Assembly: GCA_900556615.1 (NCBI GenBank)
Contig: USPP01000066.1
Span: forward strand, 1-7,467
DNA: 7,467 bases
Reading direction: 5' to 3'
Origin: an uncultured Eubacteriales bacterium
Lineage (GTDB): Bacteria; Bacillota; Clostridia; Oscillospirales; CAG-272
The notes under the pieces were generated by a model. The model was given only the letters and a program-made list of their open reading frames with translations, had not been told where the DNA came from and searched no databases. Each line of letters starts with the position of its first letter. Position 1 is the first letter of the stretch. The translations under genes and the position numbers were made by a program. Positions 1-4,949 of the stretch are shown here, piece after piece.

Positions 1-518
1 CGATCCGACTCATGGATATCGGAGGCACGGCCGGTCTTTTCGGAACGGCTTTTCAGCAGCCTGACCGAGATATCCGGAAGCATTTCAAGATAGAGTATAT
101 CATCCGGAGTCGGTATGCCAAGCTTGTTAAATTCATAGTCCCAAAGCCATGAAAGAAAATCGTTCCACATATTGCGGGGAAGCTTTGCAAGCTGATGAAC
201 CGCGTTTGCGGTAGTGTATCTGTTGGCAATCACCGTTGTCTGCGGATCCTCCGCATCCTTTTTCCAATCAAGCCTGTAGGAAAGATAACGGTCAGCGGCA
301 AAAAAGGATGACGCTGCAAAAGCGTTTGTATCCTCCGGGCGGGAACCAAGCGCTCCGCTCAGATACATTCTGACAAAAGCAGAGCTATCCGAATCGTACA
401 TGGGAAACGACAAAACCCTGACTCTTTTCCCATGCTCCTTCAGATATTTCGCAAGAAGCTCTGTCTGAGTTTCCTTTCCGGAGGCATCCAAACCGTCTAT
501 TACAATAAGCCTTCCCAT
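1..518 (-). CDS. tmk: Thymidylate kinase-like protein (dTMP kinase, divergent clostridial type), C-terminus cut by window edge
   Basis: Probable dTMP kinase, which phosphorylates dTMP to dTDP with ATP in the cytoplasm, in the dTTP pathway. The first 172 residues are visible; the usual family length is about 205-225, so roughly the last 40 lie outside the window. The N-terminus carries a P-loop, DGLDASGKETQ (residues 8-18). Further family landmarks are FPMYDSDS (38-45), FAADRYLSY (73-81), ANRYTTANAVHQ (98-109, the DRY region), the FNKLGIPTPDDILYLE region (130-145) and an LID-like arginine/lysine stretch followed by DIHE (167-170). Odd points: Glu16 follows the P-loop lysine where Ser/Thr is usual, and the DRY aspartate is Asn99. 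It may be a functional variant or a paralogue acting on another nucleotide. The ATG begins one base after the aroQ stop (TGATATG), so translation is probably coupled and both genes share one transcript. Assignment to the kinase family is firm; the exact substrate is less so. Confidence 0.85.
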   Translation of the reverse strand, partial: MGRLIVIDGLDASGKETQTELLAKYLKEHGKRVRVLSFPMYDSDSSAFVRMYLSGALGSRPEDTNAFAASSFFAADRYLSYRLDWKKDAEDPQTTVIANRYTTANAVHQLAKLPRNMWNDFLSWLWDYEFNKLGIPTPDDILYLEMLPDISVRLLKSRSEKTGRASDIHESD

Positions 519-519
519 A

Positions 520-969
520 TCAATTTTTCTTGAAACGCTCAATCAGCGCCGCAAGTGCGAGATGATAACTGAAGCTTCCAAATCCGGCAATAGAACCGAT
601 ACACACGGGAGCAATTACCGATTTACGGCGGAATTCCTCTCTTGCATCGACATTTGACATATGCACTTCAATCGTCGGAACAGCGACCGAGGCAATCGCA
701 TCGCGAATCGCGTAGGAATAATGGGTAAAAGCGCCGGCATTTAAAATGATACCGTCACACTCCGATCCGGCAGAATGAATTCTGTCAATGATATCTCCCT
801 CATGATTCGACTGATAAAAGCTGACACTGATTCCGAGAGAAACCGCCGCGTCAGTAAGAGAGCGATTGATATCTTCAAGGGTTATTGAACCGTATATCTG
901 CGGTTCTCTTGTGCCGGTAAGATTGAGATTGGGCCCGTTCAGCACAAGTATGCTGATATTGCTTTTCAA
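520..969 (-). CDS. aroQ: 3-dehydroquinate dehydratase, type II
   Basis: Catalyses dehydration of 3-dehydroquinate to 3-dehydroshikimate, the third step of the shikimate pathway; type II enzymes form cytosolic dodecamers. The 149-residue length is normal for the family. All signature blocks are present: LNGPNLNLTGTREPQIYG (10-27) with catalytic Arg21 and Tyr26, QSNHEGDIIDRIH (53-65), LNAGAFTHYS (76-85), EVHMSN (101-106) with catalytic His103, and the Arg-rich REEFRRKS block (110-117) before GSIAGFGS. The start is TTG at 969-967; GAGGTG lies about 8 bases upstream and no ATG in this frame keeps the N-terminal beta strand, so the TTG is well supported. It is first in a unit with the thymidylate kinase gene, driven by the promoter at 1015-1043. 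No other shikimate gene is in the window. Identification is very secure. Confidence 0.97.
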   Translation of the reverse strand: MKSNISILVLNGPNLNLTGTREPQIYGSITLEDINRSLTDAAVSLGISVSFYQSNHEGDIIDRIHSAGSECDGIILNAGAFTHYSYAIRDAIASVAVPTIEVHMSNVDAREEFRRKSVIAPVCIGSIAGFGSFSYHLALAALIERFKKN

Positions 970-1014
970 ATTATATTCACCTCGTTCGGTTTGTATAAAA
1001 CTTGTCCATAATAT

Positions 1015-1043
1015 ATTATAATAGGAAAATCCCCAAAAGTCAA
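1015..1043 (-). promoter_or_regulatory. Sigma-A type promoter of aroQ-tmk
   Basis: On the minus strand TTGACT (1043-1038) is followed after exactly 17 bases by TATAAT (1020-1015). Transcription should begin near 1008, giving a leader of about 40 bases before the TTG start of aroQ. It sits just downstream of the terminator of the tetR unit, so aroQ-tmk should be transcribed independently of the genes before it. No operator is obvious. Confidence 0.85.
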
Positions 1044-1071
1044 TACCCGCTGAATTAAAGTAAAGCGCTTC

Positions 1072-1117
1072 AAAAAAGTCAGACTGCCGCAGTTACAAAA
1101 GCTTCAATCCGCGGCAG
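1072..1117 (-). terminator. Rho-independent terminator after the TetR gene
   Basis: On the minus strand the arms CTGCCGC (1117-1111) and GCGGCAG (1090-1084) form a perfect 7-bp GC-rich stem, extendable by a G-U pair, with a loop of about 18-20 bases. Six Ts follow at 1077-1072, six bases after the stem. It begins 8 bases past the tetR stop codon and closes the acyl-CoA synthetase/tetR transcript. The plus-strand side also has a short T run (1122-1126), so it may work weakly in both directions. Confidence 0.75.
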
Positions 1118-1124
1118 CCCGTTT

Positions 1125-1700
1125 TTATTCAGTTTCAAATTCCCGTTCTATACAGGCTTTTATCATATCAAAGGTTTCGGATCTCGGTTCTGCGGAACCG
1201 GAATTGATCAGCACAACAACACCGTAGATATATCCCTGCAAAGTAAATATCTTTCTTCTGCTTACCTTTTCCGGCATATTCGCCAAGCGGCAGTATTCCA
1301 CGGCAAGGCTGAGCGTCGCCTCGCTGAGCTTCGTTTTCTCTGCGAGAAATTCCGGAGAAAAAATGCGGTCGTTCATAAATATTATAGTTTGATATTCCGG
1401 ATAAGTACACAAAAAATTAACATATGCCATGCATACGGCAATTATTTTTTCACGTAGGGAAGCCTCGCCGCAGCCGGCAAGCGTTTTGGACTGTACTTCG
1501 GACCATTTTCTGTTTATGCTTCTTATCACCTCAAGCATAAGCTCGCTGCGGTTTCCGAAATGCTTATAGGGAGCCGCACAGGATACGCCGCATCTTCTTG
1601 CAACCCGTCGCATCGAAAAGTCGGATACCCCGTGTTCCTCAAGTTCTTTAACCGCAGCATTGACAAATTTTTCCCTGTTTTCTTCGTTCGCATTTCTCAT
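1125..1700 (-). CDS. TetR/AcrR-family transcriptional regulator
   Basis: A 191-residue one-component regulator of normal TetR size. The N-terminal DNA-binding domain covers about residues 5-55: a helix (NREKFVNAAVKELEEHG), then the helix-turn-helix FSMRRVARRCGVSCAAPYKHF (28-48) and the family-typical GNRSELM. The rest is the helical ligand-binding and dimer domain; the segment around YVNFLCTYPEYQTIIF (93-108) resembles the C-terminal domain of TetR subgroups with an APYxHF recognition helix (WHG-like), though this subgroup call is tentative. The gene starts 41 bases after the acyl-CoA synthetase stop with no promoter in the gap, so both probably share one mRNA. The ribosome site is weak (AGAAG at a plausible distance), which would keep repressor levels low. 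By context it likely represses its own operon by binding the palindrome at 3488-3512, with an acyl-CoA or related lipid as inducer; ligand and operator are inferred. Confidence 0.92.
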   Translation of the reverse strand: MRNANEENREKFVNAAVKELEEHGVSDFSMRRVARRCGVSCAAPYKHFGNRSELMLEVIRSINRKWSEVQSKTLAGCGEASLREKIIAVCMAYVNFLCTYPEYQTIIFMNDRIFSPEFLAEKTKLSEATLSLAVEYCRLANMPEKVSRRKIFTLQGYIYGVVVLINSGSAEPRSETFDMIKACIEREFETE

Positions 1701-1741
1701 TGCGCTTTACTTCTATCCCGTTATTACTCTCACATCGCTGC

Positions 1742-3433
1742 TTATTCCCCGCTGAGGTTATCGGCAGAATTGCGTTTAATTTTCTTGGTCGTCGTTTTTT
1801 CAAATTCACGCTTACGTATAACGAGACGCCCGATGTGCTTGTAAGTGGGAAACTTCAGATTAACACTCTTGATAACCTCGTTGATCAGTCCTCTCTCCTC
1901 CTTCTCATATTCGGGAGTGCCCGGAACAATTCCGGATTTTGAGAGCTTTCCCGCTATTTCCTCCTCATTTGGATAAATCGAAGCGGTAATCTTGGAGCCC
2001 CCCTCCGTCTCGCTTTCATAAACCATACACTCGGCAACATACGGACTCTTTTCAAGGAAAAGCTCAAGCTCCTCAGGAAAGACCTTCTTTCCCCCGGGCG
2101 TTACGATCATACTTTTGATCCGTCCTGTTATCTGATAGGTTCCCTGCGGCGTGCGTTTGGCAAGATCACCGGTGTGGAACCAGCCGTTTTCCATAACGCG
2201 CGCAGTAGCCTCGGGATTCTTATAATATCCAAGCATAACACCCGGTCCCTTTGCAACAAGCTCTCCAACACCTTCCTCATTTACATCGTCAAGACGGACC
2301 TTGGTTCCTGGAATCGGATACCCGATATCGTCGGGAGCGCTGTAAAAATCGGTATGAACCGCTATGACGGGAGAGGTTTCGGTAAGGCCGTAGCCAATAT
2401 AAACCTTAATACCAAAGCGCTCATAATCCTTATAGGTTTCCGGTTCAAGAGACGCGGCGCCGCTTACTATAAGACGCATTCTGCCGCCGAAGGTTTCGTT
2501 AACAATACTGAAAATCTTCTTGCCTGCTTTATTTCCCGTAGCATCGGACAGTGCTCTCTGAAGCGAAAGAACAAGTTTCCCGCCTCTCATTTGACTGTAT
2601 TTTTTAATTATGGTATTCCGGAAAGTATTTAATATAAGCGGAACCGACGCCATAACGGTGGGACGGAAAAGCTTAAGCTCAGACTGAAGCTTACGCAAAG
2701 AGCTGTTATATGCTATGCTTGCCCCATTGTAAAAGATAACAAGAAATCCTGCCGTACACTCAAAAGTATGATGAAGAGGCGCTACTGATATAGCCCTGTC
2801 CTCCGGATAAATCTTCATGATTTTAGCAATGCTTGTAATATTAGAGCAAATGTTATACTGTGAAAGCACAACGCCCTTTGATACTCCTGTCGTACCTGAT
2901 GTAAACAGCAAAATGCCGGGAGCATGAGGATTGATCCCGTGTTCCTCATAAGAGCGATCTCCTGAAGCAATCAGCTCTCTTCCCTTTTCAAGATACTCCT
3001 CCATATTTTCCATATTAAGGCAAAGATACTTGTCCGATAATCCGAGAATCTTCTCTTTCATCTCAGGAGAATAAACGATAGCGGAAGCCTCAGCCGTATC
3101 AAGAAGCTCCTCTATCTCATCGGCTCTTAAATCCTTGTCAATAGGAATAATAATGCCGACGCCGCAGGTCACGGTAAGATAAGTCATAGCCCAGCAATAG
3201 CTGTTCTTTCCGGTAACGGCAATCTTAGCGCCCTCCGGCACAACAGAACGAAGATACGCGGCAAAAGCCTTTACATTTTCAAAGGTCTGACTGAAGGTTA
3301 CCTCTGTAATATTTCCGGCGTCCGAAAATATAAACGCGGTTCTTTCTCCGTAAAGCTCAGCAGAACCTTCAAGGATATCTTTAAAGGTAGTTACCTCCCG
3401 AGCATCATATACCATTTTATTCTTATCTTTCAT
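1742..3433 (-). CDS. AMP-forming acyl-CoA synthetase / long-chain fatty acid-CoA ligase family protein
   Basis: A 563-residue member of the ANL (acyl/aryl-CoA synthetase, NRPS adenylation, luciferase) superfamily, which activates a carboxylic acid with ATP to an acyl-AMP and normally passes it to CoA. Core motifs in order: ATP-binding TSGTTGVSKG (178-187), a VSGAASL block (323-329), YGLTETSP (348-355), a GWFHTGDLA block (417-425) with the ribose-binding Asp423, the GRIKS hinge (437-441) and the C-terminal KTTTKKIKR (546-554) with the probable catalytic lysine Lys551. Total length and the absence of membrane segments or a carrier domain fit a stand-alone fatty acyl-CoA ligase. Chain length cannot be read from sequence; acyl-ACP synthetase or another acid substrate remains possible. 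The ATG is preceded by GAGGAG at 10 bases. It is first gene of a unit with the TetR regulator, with a strong promoter and an operator-like palindrome in its leader. Confidence 0.9.
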   Translation of the reverse strand: MKDKNKMVYDAREVTTFKDILEGSAELYGERTAFIFSDAGNITEVTFSQTFENVKAFAAYLRSVVPEGAKIAVTGKNSYCWAMTYLTVTCGVGIIIPIDKDLRADEIEELLDTAEASAIVYSPEMKEKILGLSDKYLCLNMENMEEYLEKGRELIASGDRSYEEHGINPHAPGILLFTSGTTGVSKGVVLSQYNICSNITSIAKIMKIYPEDRAISVAPLHHTFECTAGFLVIFYNGASIAYNSSLRKLQSELKLFRPTVMASVPLILNTFRNTIIKKYSQMRGGKLVLSLQRALSDATGNKAGKKIFSIVNETFGGRMRLIVSGAASLEPETYKDYERFGIKVYIGYGLTETSPVIAVHTDFYSAPDDIGYPIPGTKVRLDDVNEEGVGELVAKGPGVMLGYYKNPEATARVMENGWFHTGDLAKRTPQGTYQITGRIKSMIVTPGGKKVFPEELELFLEKSPYVAECMVYESETEGGSKITASIYPNEEEIAGKLSKSGIVPGTPEYEKEERGLINEVIKSVNLKFPTYKHIGRLVIRKREFEKTTTKKIKRNSADNLSGE

Positions 3434-3487
3434 AAATTCTGTTCTCCTCTGCCTCCAAAGTACTCCTTTATCGACACTGTTCGTCAG

Positions 3488-3512
3488 ATAAAGTTAACAT
3501 TGATTACTTTAT
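3488..3512. promoter_or_regulatory. 25-bp palindrome, candidate operator for the TetR regulator
   Basis: The arms ATAAAGT (3488-3494) and ACTTTAT (3506-3512) are perfect inverted repeats around an 11-base centre that is itself partly symmetric, so 10 of 12 base pairs obey two-fold symmetry about position 3500. It covers about +1 to +25 of the transcript expected from the promoter at 3519-3547, where a bound repressor would block initiation. A second, overlapping pair (ATTAC 3503-3507 and GTAAT 3514-3518) abuts the -10 element. The symmetry is seen; the protein that binds is inferred from the tetR gene in the same unit. Confidence 0.55.
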
Positions 3513-3518
3513 GGTAAT

Positions 3519-3547
3519 ATCATAACGTATTCTCATCGGATTGTCAA
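3519..3547 (-). promoter_or_regulatory. Sigma-A type promoter of the acyl-CoA synthetase/tetR unit
   Basis: On the minus strand a consensus TTGACA (3547-3542) is followed after 17 bases by TATGAT (3524-3519). The start should be near 3512, giving a leader of about 79 bases. The leader has three purine-rich Shine-Dalgarno-like blocks (near 3463-3469, 3452-3456 and 3444-3449); only the last is correctly placed for the ATG at 3433. Confidence 0.85.
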
Positions 3548-3587
3548 TCGAATTCACTGATTTGTTACATTCATATCTGCTGAACAG

Positions 3588-3631
3588 GTCAAAAAAAGCA
3601 GCCGCCATGTGGCATTCAGAACATTTTTGAC
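3588..3631 (-). terminator. Weak candidate terminator with A-tract/T-tract arms
   Basis: Arms GTCAAAAA (3588-3595) and TTTTTGAC (3624-3631) are perfect 8-bp inverted repeats enclosing a short GCC/GGC stem (3604-3613). On the minus strand seven Ts (3597-3591) follow the inner GC stem, as in an A-tract/T-tract terminator. It lies just before the acyl-CoA synthetase promoter, a sensible end for any transcript running leftward from rnhA or the structured region. The GC stem is only 3 bp, so efficiency is doubtful. Confidence 0.35.
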
Positions 3632-3635
3632 TTGT

Positions 3636-3690
3636 CTAAGTGCAAGGTTTTTAAGTTTTAAGTTAATTTACTTAAAAATCTTGCACTTAG
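3636..3690. repeat. Long inverted repeat, 21-base arms with 13-base loop
   Basis: Arms at 3636-3656 and 3670-3690 match over 21 bases with one mismatch (G3647 opposite T3679); the outer 11 bases (CTAAGTGCAAG and its complement) and inner 9 (TTTTTAAGT and its complement) are perfect. The 13-base loop holds TTAAGTTAA, itself symmetric. Neither side has a T run directly after the stem, so it is not a textbook terminator. The mismatch would be a G-U pair only in plus-strand RNA. No second copy of the arm sequence is in the window and no flanking direct repeat was seen, so a mobile-element origin is not shown. Confidence 0.8.
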
Positions 3691-3695
3691 GTATT

Positions 3696-4056
3696 GCGTT
3701 TTCACGAAACGCCATACTCAATAGTTCATCAAGAAATGTCTGCCCCATATAAAAACATCAATATACTGCTGTTTTTATATGGGGGTATGGCTTTGCGCAC
3801 CAAGCATTCGCCAAGCGAATGCTTCAGCAGACATTACATTATAAATTGTTTCGTCCTCAAGCATATTGCCGGCACCTTTAAGTGTCACCCGCACCGATTG
3901 GCTTTATACCATTTCTATGCTGAAAATCCGGAGTCTCCTCTCCTTCTCACTCTTAAGACAGCACTGCCGGATTCACGGCTTGCGCCCTGCCGGCATAGCT
4001 GCTTATCCCTTGCCTATCACACTTCACAAATTTCCCCGGCAGGGAAGTTATTCCCT
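3696..4056 (-). ncRNA. Candidate ornate structured non-coding RNA (family unknown)
   Basis: The gene-free stretch after rnhA can form many perfect stems. Read as pairs: ACGAAAC 3704-3710 with 3848-3854; GCCATAC 3711-3717 with 3785-3791; AATGTCTGC 3735-3743 with 3827-3835; a 14-bp hairpin 3744-3757 with 3770-3783; a 10-bp hairpin 3802-3811 with 3815-3824 (3-base loop). The second and third stems cross, which makes a pseudoknot, and the first encloses both. Toward rnhA there are TGCCGG 3965-3970 with 3990-3995, enclosing GGC-GCAA-GCC (a GNRA loop on the minus strand), and a 6-bp hairpin 4041-4056. Minus orientation is preferred because of the GNRA loop, the rnhA read-through and the T-tract at 3591-3597, but it is not proven. 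No clear promoter precedes it, so it may be processed from the rnhA transcript. It lacks hallmark sequences of tmRNA, SRP RNA, 6S RNA and T-box leaders. Boundaries are approximate. Confidence 0.45.
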
Positions 4057-4061
4057 CGTCC

Positions 4062-4562
4062 TCATTTTGTATCGTTTGATAAAAAACAGGACTGCGTATC
4101 TCTGTCGCCGGGACCCGGCGGTATTGCCTTAATTTTTTCGATCGCTTCCACCGCCAAAGTATCGCAGCGCTCATTATAAGGATGTCCCGCATGTCCTTTC
4201 ACCCATACGAAGGTCACATCATGTACCTCAAGCAGTTCAAGCAATCTTCCCCACAAATCGGCATTCAGCGCTGGTTTTTTATCAGATTTCGTCCAGTTAT
4301 TCCGTTTCCAGGATTTCGCCCATCCGAGATTTATGCCGTCAACAAGATATTTTGAATCGGAGGTCAGTAAAACATTGCAGGGCTCCTTAAGCAGTTCAAG
4401 TGCCGATATCGCGCCTAAAAGCTCCATTCTGTTATTTGTCGTTTCGGGATGTCCTCCCGATATTTCCCTTTCAAGTCCTCGGAAAACAAGTATCGCCCCA
4501 TATCCTCCCGGACCGGGATTGCCGCTGCAGGCACCGTCGGTATATATATCAACATGCTTCAT
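4062..4562 (-). CDS. rnhA: Ribonuclease HI
   Basis: Cleaves the RNA strand of RNA-DNA hybrids in the cytoplasm (R-loops, primer remnants). The 166 residues align with bacterial RNase HI almost residue for residue: [16 protein letters not shown] (7-22) with Asp9, NNRMEL (43-48) with Glu47, TSDSKYL (67-73) with Asp69, [13 protein letters not shown] (122-134) with His124 and Asp134. The basic handle region is present ([10 protein letters not shown], 81-90), which points to the E. coli-like class able to bind hybrid alone. There is a tail of about 20 residues beyond the last family helix, rich in Pro, Gly and polar residues, of no evident function; its codons contain a GC-rich palindrome at 4106-4120. 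The start is supported by AAGGAG about 7 bases before the ATG. It is monocistronic for proteins, with its own promoter at 4614-4642; no classical terminator follows the stop, so the transcript probably runs into the structured region. Confidence 0.96.
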   Translation of the reverse strand: MKHVDIYTDGACSGNPGPGGYGAILVFRGLEREISGGHPETTNNRMELLGAISALELLKEPCNVLLTSDSKYLVDGINLGWAKSWKRNNWTKSDKKPALNADLWGRLLELLEVHDVTFVWVKGHAGHPYNERCDTLAVEAIEKIKAIPPGPGDRDTQSCFLSNDTK

Positions 4563-4613
4563 ATGTTTTCTCCTTTCTGCCCTACGTCTGCAAACAACAC
4601 AGAAACTGCTTTC

Positions 4614-4642
4614 ATTTTACCAACAGATACTAAATTTGTCAA
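4614..4642 (-). promoter_or_regulatory. Sigma-A type promoter of rnhA
   Basis: On the minus strand a perfect TTGACA (4642-4637) and TAAAAT (4619-4614) are separated by 17 bases. The start is expected near 4607, with a leader of about 45 bases that contains the AAGGAG ribosome site. Confidence 0.8.
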
Positions 4643-4662
4643 TACGCGACTTAACCCACGTC

Positions 4663-4691
4663 ATTTGTATATTCAATGAATATATACAAAT
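4663..4691. repeat. 29-bp AT-rich palindrome between the divergent transcription units
   Basis: ATTTGTATATTCA (4663-4675) is repeated in inverted form at 4677-4691 with one extra AT in the right arm. It lies about 20 bases upstream of the rnhA -35 element and about 180 bases upstream of the ABC transporter -35. It could be a regulator site or a cruciform-forming spacer. No T run or GC stem is present, so it is not a terminator. Confidence 0.6.
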
Positions 4692-4692
4692 A

Positions 4693-4838
4693 ATACCTGT
4701 CTATTCAAAGCGCAAACCTCCCGCAGAAAAGTAAAAAAGTCAGATTTTTCGCCGGATATCCTGTTTTTATCCCTTTATTATTTGAAATTTAATACATATA
4801 ATGCATTAAAAATCGCAGTATTTTTCAGCCATATAATG
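4693..4838. other. AT-rich intergenic spacer with no gene
   Basis: Part of the 387-base gap between rnhA and the binding-protein gene (4563-4949), whose other contents are listed separately. It holds TATAAT-like words at 4797-4802 and 4832-4837, but neither has a credible -35 element at the right distance. No open reading frame with a ribosome site is seen on either strand. Confidence 0.6.
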
Positions 4839-4853
4839 AATTTTCGAAAAATT
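4839..4853. promoter_or_regulatory. CodY-box-like 15-mer upstream of the amino-acid transporter
   Basis: The sequence AATTTTCGAAAAATT matches the known CodY consensus AATTTTCWGAAAATT at 13 of 15 positions. It lies 21 bases upstream of the -35 element of the ABC transporter promoter. CodY commonly represses amino-acid uptake genes in Firmicutes when branched-chain amino acids and GTP are plentiful. The region is AT-rich, so a chance match is a real possibility, and it is not known whether this organism has CodY. Confidence 0.3.
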
Positions 4854-4859
4854 GAAAAA

Positions 4860-4890
4860 ATATTCAAAAAAGGCTTGATTTTTTGAATAT
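4860..4890. promoter_or_regulatory. Perfect 12-bp inverted repeat over the -35 element, candidate operator
   Basis: Arms ATATTCAAAAAA (4860-4871) and TTTTTTGAATAT (4879-4890) are exact inverted repeats around the 7-base centre GGCTTGA. The -35 hexamer TTGATT (4875-4880) lies inside it, so a protein bound here would compete with RNA polymerase. The symmetry is directly visible; the regulator is unknown, and no regulator gene adjoins this operon in the window. Confidence 0.5.
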
Positions 4891-4903
4891 GCGGGCGTAT
4901 AAT
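4875..4903 (+). promoter_or_regulatory. Sigma-A type promoter of the amino-acid ABC transporter operon
   Basis: TTGATT (4875-4880) is followed after 17 bases by a perfect TATAAT (4898-4903). Transcription should start near 4910, leaving a leader of about 40 bases. The -35 is embedded in an inverted repeat, and a CodY-like box lies just upstream, so the operon is probably regulated. Confidence 0.85.
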
Positions 4904-4935
4904 ATACACATTGTAGAATTTACATAAAATAAATC

Positions 4936-4940
4936 AGGAG
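4936..4940 (+). promoter_or_regulatory. Ribosome binding site that decides the binding-protein start
   Basis: AGGAG ends only 3 bases before the ATG at 4944 but 9 bases before the in-frame ATG at 4950. Normal spacing favours the second ATG, which also gives the standard MKKA lipoprotein N-terminus. Confidence 0.75.
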
Positions 4941-4949
4941 ATTATGACA

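Noticed and set aside
1560..2632. Plus-strand open frames inside tetR and the acyl-CoA synthetase gene
   Set aside because: They are antisense shadows of strongly conserved genes with no family resemblance.
3636..3854. CRISPR array or insertion sequence
   Set aside because: There are inverted but no regularly spaced direct repeats, and no transposase or cas gene is nearby.
3840..3870. Hammerhead-ribozyme-like GGACGAAAC on the minus strand
   Set aside because: The required CUGAUGA core and the matching stems are absent.
3915..3935. Cobalamin-riboswitch-like words (GAAAATCCGGAG) on the plus strand
   Set aside because: The following conserved CCGCnACTGT-type segment and the B12 box are absent, and no gene lies downstream on that strand.
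3860..3960. RNase P RNA-like fragments on the minus strand (GAGGAGACTCCGG near GAGGAAAGTCCGG, and TGCTTGAGG)
   Set aside because: The order and spacing do not fit, and the obligatory 3' conserved region (ACAGAA with its partner) is missing.
3694..4179. Plus-strand open frame of 161 codons across the structured region
   Set aside because: It has no convincing ribosome site, resembles no protein family, runs over several long hairpins and its end is antisense to the conserved-family gene rnhA.
4944..4949. ATG at 4944 as start of the binding protein
   Set aside because: It is only 3 bases from AGGAG; the ATG at 4950 has proper spacing. The two-residue difference does not affect the lipoprotein signal.
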